A stretch of 64,000 bases of DNA from Trichoplax sp. H2 (lineage: Eukaryota; Placozoa; Uniplacotomia; Trichoplacea). Position 1 is the first letter of the stretch; each line of letters begins with the position of its first letter. Position numbers and translations under genes: made by a program. The stretch spans positions 1-64,000 of the forward strand of contig NOWV01000201.1 of assembly GCA_003344405.1 (NCBI GenBank). Direction: 5' to 3'. Under the pieces are notes generated by a model. It saw only the letters and a list, made by a program, of their open reading frames with translations. It had not been told where the DNA came from and made no database searches. This document shows, piece after piece, positions 47,939 to 62,240 of the stretch.

Positions 47939-50900
47939 ATGAAAACAATGAAGATACCGTGCCTCTTGGTCCTAATTTTTGTTGCTGCCTGCAACGCTTT
48001 TTCTACTGGTGCTCCTTTAACAGCATGCACTAATATGATACCTGGCCATAGTGTTGCATCTCAAACGTCTACTCCACCTTATACACTTACAGTATCGGCT
48101 TCATCCTACACTGCTAGCTCAACATTAACATGTATGTCATTATATATTGGATATGTAAGAAACGATGATTTGCTCACCATGAGATATATGCTTTTACCCT
48201 AGGCTTGTATTAGCTTAGCCGCTTCCAATAAAATTGTAAACATTTGTTAAACTATCTTACGTGCTTGCTAATTTTTAAAATAAAAACTTGTATAATATAA
48301 TGACACTATAATGACTAACGGAGTATTGTAAATAGCAAGGTAACCGTGTACATCCACGATACCATAAATTACATCCCTACTGTATTTTAACCTATGACTT
48401 GAAACTTATTCATTTTAGTGACAATTACTGCTACATCGGGTGGCAATTTTAAAGGATTTTTCCTACAAGCACGAGCAGCTAACAGCAGCAACACGGTAGC
48501 TTATGGTGAATTTTTTAATGCCCCAGCTGGTGCTAAAACTATTGCTTGCAATGATGTAAGTAATTAGACGAATTTTACTGATACAAATTTAGAATATACT
48601 ATAGCATGGCTTCGATTTCATCTGCTATTTTTACAAAAGAATACTGCTGTCTGAAGAAATTTTTGATAGATGTATGATAACTTTATGTAATAGCAATATG
48701 GATTGATTTTAAATTACGGACAGTATAATTAAGGTTATTTGGCCGTAGCCGTATAGTAAAAGTAGTTGGTATCCCACATGTACGCGTACATCAATTTTTA
48801 AAATGATACATTAAGATTATCATGTTACTTATTAATTTCGCAGTATCTTATTATTTATTGAACTAAAAGAATATCTTGCCTACTATTAGCTTGCAAATAG
48901 CGCTGCAACCCATGCAAACTCCGATCAGAAGACGTCTATTTCTATAAGTTGGCGTGCTCCGTCACCAGTTGGTAACGTTCAGTTTTTGTAAGTCATAGTT
49001 ATTTCATTTATCACTCTTTGTGCCTTGTTAGAATTAACGTAGTAGTAACTATTTAAGCATTATGATAGATAAAAGTCGCTATAATTTTAGACCTTAGGAA
49101 GTTTTAATGACTATTATTCGCTTACAATGTGTAAATGAAAAATATTAAACTAATTTTTATTTACTTGATAATTTAAATTGTTAGCCTGACGGTTGTTCAA
49201 CAGTTCACTACTTTATGGACCGGGATAAAATCGGGCATTATCACTGGACCTGGTGCGCCGGTGAGTACTGTAGCCATCATGCGAATATAAATGAATTTGA
49301 CGACATGAAATAATTATAATCTTTGTGTTACTAATACCAAAATCTTACATATAAATCGGATAACTTGTCTAATATGTTATTTTATTACCTTTCTACAAAG
49401 CCCGTTACCACGTCGATGCCGGTAAGTTACTATCCAAGTCTAACCTAACTCCTTCTGATACATATTGCGGAATTTCTTATATCTATCTTTAACTGCTACT
49501 ATTGTTACCCATGTTATTTAACGGTCATGTCTATTTTTTTATCGTATTCTGACTTACAATATAGATTAACACTTTGATTGAAACGGTAAGTCTGCTAACT
49601 AATAATTAATTATTAATATTTTGTTAACATGTGGGTTAGTACATTTGTATCCTTCCTTTCATTACTTTTACTTCATATAAACAGTTACTAGCTAATTTTT
49701 AATGCATGTAGCTCATATGTTAATACTGTAATATTCATTCAAACAATACTAATGTTGATGACGATAAGGTAAATTTACACATATTATAATAATAGATTAG
49801 CACCGCTGGATGTGGTACAACTAAAGGTTGTTACAGAACTCCAGCTGGATGTAGCGGTCAGAACTGTCAATATATCGCTACTTATGCCGAGAGTGGCAAC
49901 AATGTTGTCTTTGAGCTACTTTATCGTCCTTCACTCAACACTGGCGTTAATTGGTGGGTTGCATTAGGCATCTCGGACGATACAAAAATGGTAAGCATAT
50001 ACTTTAGCCATTGGTAAAAATATTTCGCGCGCTTTTTTCATTATTTAACCGGCATTTCTCCAGCCCATATGATCCAATGAAATGATCTTTAACATAACTT
50101 GTTATTATGGTGCCATATAATAAAGATATTCCTTTACTGAGTTTGCAAGGTAATAAGATGCTTCGCTTTTATTTATGCTGTATTGTCTCTATGCAGGGAA
50201 ACGATACCGTCTTTGCCTGCACTAGATATGATAGTAAAATTTACTACAAAAGTTTCTACAATGACCGTCGTACACCTAAGCCTCTGACAAGCACCAGGGT
50301 ATAAATACTTTTACTTCTTGGTTAGAGTGTGTATATATATGGTACATGAAAACTATGGATATCGGTAATTGATTTTTTTATTAATCATTTATAAATCAAA
50401 GGCCGGTGTCAGCAATGTTTTCGTCAGTTATATGGAAGGCGCAATCCAGTGCAGGTTATTTCTTCATACAGTATAATAACGATGTCATTATAAAATTTAT
50501 TTACATTTGGTATACAATTACCAAAATAATTGTTGAGATAATTCTACTGTTAAGATTGCACTGCTAATGCTAATTTTTATACAGATTTACTCGGGCTAAA
50601 GTACCCTCAGCTGTTGGCAATATTGATGTGCCAGGTGCTGTTAAAAACCTAAATAACGCTCACCACTTCATTTTTGGCTTTGGAAACACTCTAGGTACAA
50701 TACTATTTTAGTAAATTATGCATATGTAGTCATTTGTACAGTAACACAATTAGTACTTTCCAGGCTTACTCATCCTAGAGTATACATATAAATATCTCTT
50801 TATAACACTTTTAATCATGACTCTACTACTGCTATCTGAAGTGTACTGTACTAAAACTTATAGATAAGCCTATACGTTTTACAACGTTACTTATGGTAAT

Positions 50901-53451
50901 TACATAAATCATTCATTTCTGTATATTTTTTATCTTAGCTGGAGGTAATCTGAACTATCATCGGATAACAACGCCAAAAGTATCACCGCAAGTAGTTAAT
51001 ACTGCTCAAATCCGAATTGTCAATGGTGTCAGTTCTAAAACACTGGTTAAAGCACATGGTAAACTATTATTATTTTCTAACTGTAGCAAATTTAACTCGA
51101 TTCTGGTATTTTATGGTGTGTTAAAGCATGTTAATTATGATAAACGTTTTATAGCATCGTATTTTTTAATTAGAAGAATACTATTTTAGTATTGGTAGAC
51201 TCTAGTTGTCAATATACTACCCAATATACTACCATACTACTCACTAAAATCCTTAGTAGTTTACGAATCTTTTTAGTAGGATATAATCGATTTCAATGTT
51301 CTAATCAAACTGGAAGTTAATTTCTATTTTGTAATTTCATTACAGCTGCTCTAATGTCAATTGCCTGGGTGTGGTTAGCCCCATTGGCCGTATTCTCTGC
51401 AAGATATATGAGAGCTTATAAAACTGACTGTGTTGGCACAGCTGCGTGGTTTCAAGTAGGCATATGTTATAAAATTTGTAATTGCCTATAAAACACCGGT
51501 TAATAGCCGCTGTGTTATATCAGTACTATATTAGTTGTTGATGTACCCGATTACAATCATCATGGGCTAATAGCAAGAACTATCAGTTACGCACTGATGT
51601 AATTTATCTACATATTTCTCTTCCTTTATTATTTTTTAGATTCATCGTTCCTCCATGATTAGCGTAGTGATATTAAGTATAGCTGGCTTCATTCTAGTGT
51701 GGGTACATGTTCAAGGATGGTCTACAGTAAGTCGGCGTTTGTGTACATTGCGATATTACGGCAATTTATATGATAATTGAGATATGAATATTGTATTATA
51801 CTGGAAAAAAAACTTTTGTGGCTAATTTTCAATGGTATTAAAAATAGAATGCTGGAAATCATGCTTATACCGGAACAGCAACAGTCGTTTTATCATTAAT
51901 ACAGGTGAGCTTAATTGCAAAATTTCAGGTTTGCTTACAGGTTTGATCATCTATGTCCATGACTTACTACACCGTGTTCCGGGTTGATAGTTATGTGAGA
52001 CACGAATTACAATACACCCAAAAAACAATCAGCTAAATACTCATCAGACATTGGCGTGGACTTATGCCTGCAATTGAGTAATTAATCAAATCAAAGAAAA
52101 TTTATTTATATGTAATAGCAGTTTTCTATAAAATTGCTCAATATCTTGCTAGTATTCATTATCCTAACTCATAGAAAGTAGTGTACTATTGACGGAGCCC
52201 GTGAATAAAAAGTGGCAATGCTTTATAAGGATACCTAAATTTAGTAGCTGTAAAGCATTTGCTAGCATGTATACAGTTTACATTTAATTTAGACTATAAG
52301 TAAGTAAAGAAATGTAATCTATCACAATCTTTGTTATAAGTGCTAATATGCTAAATAAATTGCGGTTTATTTCAAAACATGCATCTCTATCTTTTGAAAA
52401 TTAAATGAATAAAAATTCTTCTTCTTAGCCTATTATGGCACTCTTCAGATGCCATCCTGGTGAAGACAAGTAAGTCACAATATAATTTATATCGCACTAT
52501 ATAATATTAAATATAGTATACGGTGAGATTTTAAGTTTATTTAATTTATATTCATTACATAGCATTATCTATATAATCAAGCTGTTTTAATAGTTAACAT
52601 TTTTTATTAACTTCAGACGTTGGATTTTTAACTACGCTCACCGTACTGTTGGCCTTCTTGCTGTAGGATTAGGCCGTAAGCCATAAGCATTATATAAATA
52701 TATAAAATAATGGAAAGTAGGAATTTTAGAAAAAGCCATGATATAAGAAATCGCGAAACTAATTTATCCTTCAAAAAATCTTTGTCCAACCTATTCATTT
52801 CTGCTTTATTCTTTTAAATGGCACGTTAAATTATCATAGTTGGAACTGTCTTCCTTGGCATGGATTTATACCTTCTTGATTTACCTAGCTTCACAACTTG
52901 GATGACAGTGGGCTACCTATGTGGTCTGGGATTGAGTGTAATAATAATAGAAATAGGGCGATACCACAAGCGGAATGTGGGTAAGTTATTTCAAATAAGA
53001 GTTCGCGGCTTATAAATCGATAATTATTTGTGCCACAGATTAGAATTTTATGGTAAATTTTTTCAGACTTTATTTATTTAAGAGATTTTTGGTTCCAGTG
53101 TATACATATATATGGTAAAATATATAATTAGCCTGACTTATTTATTAACAGCTACTCCAAGTAATGACGATATTCAGATGCAAGAGAAAGGCGACGATAA
53201 AACTGATAATCCTGATGTTGCTGCCCAGAATCTTCCAAAGGTGCTTACTGATTATTAATTTTAAAATAGGCAGCTAGCAAAACGAATTTATCCTTCAAGA
53301 TTGGACGATTTTTATTAAATAGACACAATATGGTCTTTTTAAAATTTTTTAGAAGGAAAGTGGCGAAATTTACACTTACGCTATCGAAACTGTAGTTGCT
53401 CTTGCCACAACTGCAGCGATCATAGCAGGGCTTATTATCTATCCATTTTAA
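47939..53451 (+). CDS. FRRS1: FRRS1-type ferric-chelate reductase (Reeler-DOMON-cyt b561)
   Basis: Membrane reductase passing electrons across the bilayer through haem to extracellular ferric chelates. Nineteen exons join in phase to 602 codons (human FRRS1 592): 47939-48131, 48419-48555, 48890-48987, 49185-49260, 49401-49421, 49565-49585, 49796-49990, 50197-50298, 50402-50454, 50585-50694, 50939-51058, 51346-51455, 51640-51726, 51848-51904, 52429-52469, 52617-52675, 52840-52980, 53152-53240 and 53353-53451. A signal peptide and Reeler domain (to ~168) come first. Two 21-nt micro-exons (PVTTSMP, INTLIET) code a linker. DOMON (~183-335) has TAGCGTTKGCYRTPAGC and WWVALGISDDTKM. The b561 core has four haem-ligand His candidates, His375, His414, His446 and His482, in KAHAALMSIAW, IHRSSM, GNHAYTG and NYAHRTVG. 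The protein ends in a hydrophobic helix. Confidence 0.95.
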
Positions 53452-53579
53452 GGATCATTTTATGTAATCTTAATGTCGTTTTATTGATAACAAAATTATT
53501 AAATACCCTTTTTCTGGCGATTTGCTGGTATCTAGATAAGTACTAGCATATGATGGCGATATTCTGTTCAATATGACGT

Positions 53580-53585
53580 AATAAA
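53580..53585 (+). promoter_or_regulatory. Polyadenylation signal AATAAA of FRRS1
   Basis: AATAAA lies about 130 bases after the FRRS1 stop codon, a usual 3'UTR distance. The motif is common in AT-rich DNA, so position is the main support. Confidence 0.45.
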
Positions 53586-54289
53586 ACATTTAGAAATAGT
53601 TTCCGTAATTTCCCTTACACCGCCTATTATAAGCTCTTAAAGCTTCCGCAGGTCTAATTCTCGTCTTTATTAGCCCTAATTTGAATAGAATATTTTGTCA
53701 ATACAATTAAAGAGTTGCTTAAGATGTTAAGCTAATTTAACAATAGCTAGCATCTTTAGTTTATATATTACAATTTATAGCACGTAAAAGGTAAAGCATC
53801 ATGTAATATTAAGTTTCTCTAAGTAAGTTGATCAGTTATTGAATTTATGTACCGATGATAGTAAAATTAAGTCATAATAATGTGCGCTGCACTACTGGCG
53901 ATTATATATCTATGGACTAATCTTTAATTTGTAGTTTTCTAAATTTAAATCTTTAATGGTCAGACATCATGTTGGTAAGTTTTCAATAAAAGTTCACTTT
54001 GGATTTATAGCTAGGAAAGTGCGAAGTTCTTATAAATGATTCTATTAAAATACGATTAAACTGTCGAAGACATCATCAATATCATTCACTATTTCAAAGC
54101 ATTAACTTTAGTAATTTAGCCTAAGAGTTATAGGCGTAGTTTAAACTACATTAATATATTTCGATCTAAAATTTTTGGCATTAGTAGCTTTAATGTTCTA
54201 CACTTATAAAAAAATTTACTATAGTCATTTCCAATTAATTCTTTCTCATGCCGCGAGTACATTAATGCAATGGATTCTTGCCTTACGCG

Positions 54290-54665
54290 GTATTATAGCT
54301 TAGCAGCAACTTCTGCAAGTTTCAATGCATCAAGCACTGAACCGTGTTCGCTAATTTAATATTTACAAGTGTACAGATATTAGCTGTTTGATGCTTTAAT
54401 GGATTCTTCTCTTGCAGTAATAGTGCTATAGTTTAATAGTAACCTCTATAAGTTGTGACGCCACAAATAGTGGACCACATTAGCTAATTCTGATGTCTAC
54501 CAATATTCAAATGTTAGCCGTTATGTGCTTTATTAAATTCTTACAATCGTTACAGTTTAGCAGTAACCCCATAAGTCATAGCGCGACCAGTAAAGAGCTT
54601 TAATAACTAATTCTGGTACATACGAATTTAGAGATGTCAGCCGTAATACGCTATATATTTTAGAT
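54290..54665. repeat. Diverged ~125-133 bp tandem repeat, 3 copies
   Basis: Copies start near 54294, 54427 and 54551 with TATAGCTTAGCAGCAACTTC, TATAGTTTAATAGTAACCTC and ACAGTTTAGCAGTAACCCC. Each continues with 'TAAGT', 'GC-ACCA', 'GCTAATTCTG' and 'ATTAGCCGT' followed by 'TGCTTTA'. Confidence 0.7.
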
Positions 54666-57600
54666 TACACTGCGGCTTATCTATAATTGATGACATCCAT
54701 TTAATAATACTGATTTCATGAAGTGGAATATGTAAACTTATAGAATATGATAGATTGCTACCGAAATCTCAAAGCGTTAATTATGAAATTACAGATATTT
54801 AATGAATTGCTAATACGAATACAGTAGAATAGCAACGCTTTTAGGTATCTAACATTATTCTAATTGTAATTAATGACCAGCTTATAGGTTAAGGAATTAA
54901 AGCTATGGATGTAGTTGTATCACTACAGTTTGATGATATTAGGTTGAAGTAAACTGTATTCAATTAGGGTAAAAATTAAATATACCAGTATACACTAAAT
55001 ATATATAACATAGAACATGTTTAAGTTTGATTAGTTTTACCTGATTAAATACGGGAATCTCACTATTTTTGTGATATTTTCCAATTGTTATTAGCCCATT
55101 CAAGAAGTTACTTTAACATCAACATTAAGTAGCTAGATTACCTTCGCTTGGGTGTCAAATTACATTTTCTAATAAGAATAAGCAGCTAAATCTGTAATAA
55201 TCACTATATTAGTCAAGTATACAATGCCGATAAATTATAGTACTTAAGCGAATGAATGCATTGCTATACAACATATCTGTTTTGAAAAAAAGTAATCGAG
55301 ACTATTTAGCTTGAGCCATATCAGGCAGAATTTAATCATAATCAAAAGTCTTTCTTGTCGCCTACGTGATCGATATCGAGCTATTTATTTGAAATGTTAA
55401 ATCTACGTAATAATAGTGATCACGTATTTAATAATTAGAATTGTAAATTAATGTTTATTGATTTTGTAGTATTGAAATAAGATATGGTAAACATATCGTC
55501 GTAATAAAATAAATGGATTAACATTTAATAGGCATACACTCTATATTACTAATATGATTCTTTACTTCACCCAAGTTAATGCATAGCAGTATATAAGGAT
55601 TTATCTATTAAGAAATGGTAACAAATACTTTCACTCTTGCACATGCCGTTTATAAATCTGCATTAGCGGTACGGAAACAACTATAATCTTACCTTTTGTC
55701 TCAAGATATATACATTCATATACAAATATTTCTATGGACGGCATATTATTTAAAATAAGAATATTTTTTTTTCAGCTATGTATTATTGAATAGGGCTTGC
55801 TGGGTTGTTAGAGTGATACTGTAAATCAATGATTACATCCGGGCGTATTATCTGAAATGCCGGGTAATTCTAACACTGAAGAGTGTATATCATCTCCTGC
55901 TAACATACTGTAGCATACGAAGATTCCAAGTACCTTTAAGATGAGTAGTGCTACTAGGCTACTAATTGGAATAACGTCGAAATTGCATCAACCTACTAGA
56001 ACAATATAGAAAAGTAGCTATAGGCAAAATTTATTGAAAGATTTAAGCCTGGCATTGGCTCTTAAAAATAAGTTAAAAGTAATCTATTTGCTAAACCATT
56101 TGTTTCAAAGTTTGATTGATTTAAAATATCGAGTATAGAAGATAGTGTAGCTTAATTTACAGACTTCAGATAGATCTCGAGCTTCAAAAATGATAAAACG
56201 ATCATGACCATTTTATACATCGTTACAATATCACGAAATCCTGTGATAGTGGTTGGAGGCTTGGCTCGGTGCATAAAGATCAACCAGTATATATGCAAAA
56301 ATTTTTGTCATATAGGATACCTTCAATAGCTGATAAATTTTAATTAAAAATTCAAATATTATTCTAATAGACCAACTGTAGATTTTTGTTAAAATATCAG
56401 TCTAGATTGATTTAACAGTCTTGCTTTAAAATTCGATTACTACTATTTGGCTTTGCCTATGGGTTACATCGGAAATTTATATGTAGAATACTTTTCTATG
56501 AAATAATTGAAGGATTATATTGATTTCAATTTGATGATTAATTCTGCAATTGAATGAAACTGGTTCTGTAAAGTAATACAGATATCTATTATTAGTTAAA
56601 GTAAATCGATTATAAATCTTATTAATAGTATTTTATTGAATATTATCACAAACAAATAGTTAAGTGAAGTTGACACTTAATTCTACAATTTTCAGTAAAT
56701 ATGATCAACAGTAGTATATATAAATCTGTCGTTAGTAAATGTAAAGTAAACATGTATAATAATTTATCGCTAACATTACTTCAATACTGCAGTATAAGAA
56801 TGATCATATAGAATCCAAAGCTAATTTCAGGACTTTCAGTTAACTGGATCTGCAAAGAAAAATCGAAACTGGTCATGAATTTAGAGTAAAGCAAGATTGG
56901 AAGTACGTGTAGCTATTGGCTCTCATAACTGTTCCTTCTATAGTTTAAATGACCATCGGTATATTGCTGTATTTGTCTGCCAGCTTTTAATAAGTATAAT
57001 AGTGTCGTGCTGTATAAATGCTATATAGAACTGATATTTGATTCTACGATTTTTAGCAGATTTAATCAATAAAGAATAGTAGAAATTGGTCATCAATCTA
57101 AAAATAAGGTAAAAACACATATCATGACTGGCTCTCATAACTACTAACTACTACAGCTAAAATAAATGGTCATATACGACTGTATCTGATCAACAATCTT
57201 CTAATGCATGCAATATAAGAAGTTTTTGAAGCTCGTAGATTATTAGAGATACAAACTATAATAATATATTGTTTGATATGATCTTAATTGATTATAATAT
57301 TTACAATATTTTCTTAGTGAATATGATTTAATAATATATCCAGATAAAAACGATGTAGATAGCTAACAAAGAACTTAGCAAAAGTCGAAGTGTTTACGTA
57401 AAATTTTTATTTTTTTCTACATTTATAATGGCATTGATTGTTGATAATATAATCTATTAATTGTTTCACATCGTTAGAAATATGATGTCCTATTTAAAAT
57501 CTGAGAATGGCATGGATGTATTGAAACAATCTGAATATTTGGATTACTTGTATTTATTTATTCTGCCTTGTGGTTAATTACGTATACTGTATATCATTTG

Positions 57601-60600
57601 TCTAATTCTTTAAAGTTGTTGGAGTTTATTTTTTACAGAATGCTACAGTAGATTATATAACAGCAAGATGTTATTAATGCAATAATTAGCTGCCTGAATT
57701 ATAGCTAGAAAGTCTATTGGACTTTAACTCGAAAAATAACTGAAGATATCTATAAAAAATAACCATAACAACAATTTCATACCCTATTATTTTGGAATAA
57801 GATAGGTGTAATCACTCATTGATTTTATTATAGATCATCATATGTTGATAATTAGACCACGCCATTGTAGTCAGCATTGAAAGATAGAGACGAAACTCAT
57901 TAATAAGAAATTAAAATGATTAAAGATGTTAGTATCTAGTGACGACATCAGCAATTCTATTCTATAATACAGATTACTGTAGTCTAGCAACCAGAAATGA
58001 CAAAACTTTCTATATTTTATTCTAATAGAATGAGTCATCGTTGAAACATGGACAATCTAAGGAAGCAGCTGTTATCCATCTATTGAGGTTATCTAGTCAT
58101 AATTATTACGAGAAATAATATCAAGAAGAAATGGAGCGAATATCAGTTAGTAGAGCTGTAAACAATATTGACTCCCACAACATGGATAAAGTAAATGATT
58201 ACCTTCGTATTGGCCAATCTTGATATAATAATAGGTGGGCTACATATTTTGATAAAATTTTCATCCTATAATTCAGAATTGTAGTTTGTAACGTCACATT
58301 TTTGGCTTCCGGTTAAAATTATAAATGGCGTTAATTTGTGAAGAGGACAGATGTTACTTAAGTGCAAGAATTACTCTCTCCTATCATGATGCCGTATTTC
58401 AATTTATACGAATATTCATGTATTACGGCGAGAAAGAGGTGAAGAACTTGTCATTATGACTGATAAATCATAATCGAGATATGGCGATTAATGAAAATCC
58501 CATGGCGATAGATTTAGAGTATTACATGCAAGAAGCTATCTGCTCTTATGTCAATATAATTAATTATTGACGGCTAAAAACGGCTAATTATAACTTTCAC
58601 TAATAAAGTTCGTTAAGCAAAGTGGATAAAGATTATACGGTAGTATCTACCTCAATTCTATGTACCCTAGTTTTCTAATTTGCCCTCACACTAGTTTTGA
58701 TATAACGAAACATCGTAAATATTCTAGATGCACTACATAGTAAGTGATTTAATTATTAGTCTTTTTAATAAGGACAAATCTTCATCATAAGACGACAATC
58801 AGTTAAAATTTCGGACTTGAAAAGCCTGATAGGTCAAAGTGGATAAAACTTCAAGTAGACTCTTATGTTTATCTATAGTAATAGGCGATCAGTATAGTAA
58901 AGTAACTCAGCCAGTTATAGATACACTAGAAAGTAAGAAATTTTCTATTTCTACCAAGATGGAATCACGAGCTTGTAGGTATAATTATTAGCTACTGGAA
59001 GAAGAAATTTTATTCGAAATTTTTATATTCAGGAAATAAGCTAAGCAAGTAAAAGTCGAATATGCTGTCTACCTGTAACTATCAACATTACTAGTATATT
59101 TTGAGACAACAGAGATCACTATGGGTATCTTCGCGATGTAAAATTATCCATTTCTACTGTAAAGTCGTTATTTTCTAAAGAGGGTCCATTATAATTTTTG
59201 TATTCGTATTTTAAACTAAGCTAAGTAAATAGTATATTGTCAAATATTACCTTATCTCTCTGTATCTGTCGTAGATATTATTAGTATGTTTGTTATCGTA
59301 GCAGAGGATTGATTCCTGTATAGAATTTTGTATGTTTATAAACTAGCTATAGGAAGATACTTTGTTGGAATTTTTGAAAATACGCATACTGTTAATAAGA
59401 CCATACTATTTACTTGTGGGATCTATCAATGCTGCTGATATGTATCTGTTAGCATAATATAGTGCCATTCCGTATTCTACGTGCCAGCTATCCCGTAAAC
59501 TATATCTAGAATTGTCTATCTGAATCTAGATACAAGTAGCAGCTGCTACAATGGAATCTGTTCTAATCTTAACAAATTTAATAAGACAAATAGGGGAAAT
59601 TAAATGTTTGAACACATTTACGACTACCTACATTCCCCTTAAGTTCTAGATCCTTTGGTATAACGGAGAGATGCTATAGGATTACATAGTTTCCACACAT
59701 ATAGTTGTCTATCTGGACACCTAATGGAATCATTAGACACGGGTAGCTAACTTATGAAAATCGTTTTCTATTAATTTAGTCGGTCAAGCCAATAAAGTTA
59801 AACTCCATATAGAGTATAAGTATTTGCATTCATTTTGATTATCAATAGATCGAAAGTTGCAAGGCTACCGAAATAAAATTAAAGGAAAACTCTTGGTTAT
59901 CAAAATCAAGAATTCTTATTTTTATTAATACTCTTGCTTAATGATTATTTGATTGATGATGACGATGTGGACATGTCTCATGTTGTTTTATGATTGAATG
60001 GTCAATATCAATTATAATACCACTGCAAATATTGAATATCAATCACGTCATCGGAATATCATTACCTATAAGGGGCTATAATCTAACCCCCCAATTCAGT
60101 CATCTTCCATCAACGTTGTATTCTTTCTTCAAACATTTAAATCTCCTATCGAAATTGTCGAAGAAAGATATATAATATAATTTGATATTGGCCTTTCTAA
60201 TTGTCTAATGCAATTCGTTATATCATCATTTTGAAAAAAATGGCTGTGACAACTCGAGAAGATTCCATCTTCTAGCTGTAATTGTAGTAACCTTGATATT
60301 ACTGGAGAACTATAACAGTAATGTTGAGATACGATCATTCCGAAAAATAACAATCTCAAGTAGAACACATATGTAACATACATATATATGTCAATTTACA
60401 ATATGTGGTTTAGTCATTTCTGAGTTTTAAGGACAAAATCGATCTTAGGAATGGCCTTAATATATTTATACAAACATATGTATTATGCGCCATCCAAATT
60501 CAGGAAAAGAAAGAAAAACAGGAAATTAATAAAATTGCTGCTAGCTTAATTGACATACGTTTCTATATAAAATAATAATAGGATTTGGAAAGTAAGGTTT

Positions 60601-62240
60601 CTGTAAAAAATGGAACCACTTTTTAAAATGTCGGTAATTTTGTAGGCTGGTCATTTTAATTGTTAACCTTTGTTTTATTTATAAGCTTTAAATTGGGGCG
60701 TCTTGATTTCTCATTTTAAGTAGGTAAAAAATATCTCGCATAAAAAGCATATAAATAGATGTTAACATACGTATTCGTATATAGGTAAGAAAGTTGCAAA
60801 AAATAATACAATAATATTGATTTCATGATCAAGTGTGAACTTTGTAAAGAGGCTTTTATTGCCATTATAGCTATAGGACGCCATAAATGATTTACAGTAG
60901 ATGAAACATTATTAATCAAACTATTTGAAAATAATAACTTTAATGGGGTTGATATAATCAATTCTTTGAATATCCTTTAGGTGAGAATAAAAAATATGCA
61001 CGAAATAAATTAAATTATGTAATTTCATAGTTTGAATTGATGAGACAGATCAATCCGTACATTAAAGAATAACCTAATTCCAAAAGAGAAAAGCCGGTCT
61101 AGATTGGCTATTACTTTGAAGAATTTCAATTATCAAATGTTAATACTTTGTTTTTCGAATTAGTTGGAATATAAGATTAACTATGTAATGGTGATCAATG
61201 TAGTATTTTAATTTATTTCTAAAATTTCTCCCTCCCCTTCCTAAAGAAAAAAGGCTTTGATGATACTATCACCCATTAAATCTTCAAATTTAAAAGTACG
61301 TTCCATTTCCAATCTTAACTTAAATAGCATAGCTCTACTTACTATCTATATACCAATAGAATTAGATTTTAAATTACTAAACTAAATCGCTTTCTATCCG
61401 CCAAATATACGTCTCTCATCTATCTGTCAAAAGGGCTAAATAGGAAAAAAATTATATATCTATCTGCAAGATAAAGTAATAGATGAGTGTGTAGGCTATT
61501 CTTACCCGCATTTTGTAATTGAAAATAGACTTAATTGTCATTGTTACTGATGTAATAGCTAGTAATAACAATACTATTTTAACATCAAATTTGAGCGCGT
61601 ATTAAATATAAAAAAGAAATAGACAGGAGATGATTGATGTTATTCATGATGTGCATAATTTGAAAGCAACAAGGCTAAATTAAATAAATAAGAAGTCACA
61701 TGATAGATTTTTTTATGTCAATTGTTGATCAGTTATGATAATATAGGAGATAGATAATTTCCTAATTACTTTTCTTCTTAAATAGTCATCAACTTATAGC
61801 TAGTTGACTCTTGTTCTATTGGGATTATAGTGAGGAATTTTTAATCGAATTGTTGCTGTTGTTACCATCACCAAGGTCCAAGGTTATTTTACTCTACCTC
61901 TTATATTTGGCATCTACCAATCGCGCTCTCAATATAACGATATCCATTTAGAGCTTGCTACCTTAGCTGAAGTTGTTGAATTTGACGTAAAATTTGGAAA
62001 TTTACGAGTGAAAAAATTTAAAAAGGAAGAAGAGAAGAAAAATAATTATTCACTCCAAATTGGTGAATAAACTTTAATTCTGATATTGGATAAAAAAATG
62101 AACTAGGATTGAACGTTTCCATCATTTAAAGATCATAAGAGGAAAGAGGAAACAATTTTATTTCTTCTTTTTCTAGCTATTTCATAATACGTAGACATCA
62201 TTTGATTAATAAACGTTAATCGATATTTAGCCTTGAAGTC

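Larger units (their letters stand above)
53452..62240. other. Long intergenic spacer, no gene supported
   Basis: About 8.8 kb of AT-rich DNA between FRRS1 and the GPCR. It holds the FRRS1 3' end, a diverged repeat (about 54290-54660) and scattered weak echoes of a 'CAAAGTGGATAAA' block near 58618 and 58836. A 79-codon frame without an ATG at 61834-62070 is the only coding-like stretch noticed. Other open frames (56938-57138, 59990-60175, 60129-60383, 60716-60961) lack protein features. Confidence 0.45.

Noticed and set aside
49745-49768. Third FRRS1 micro-exon (ending GATGACGATAAG before GTAAAT)
   Set aside because: No AG acceptor with open frame upstream; joining exon 6 directly to 49796 is in phase and restores DOMON.
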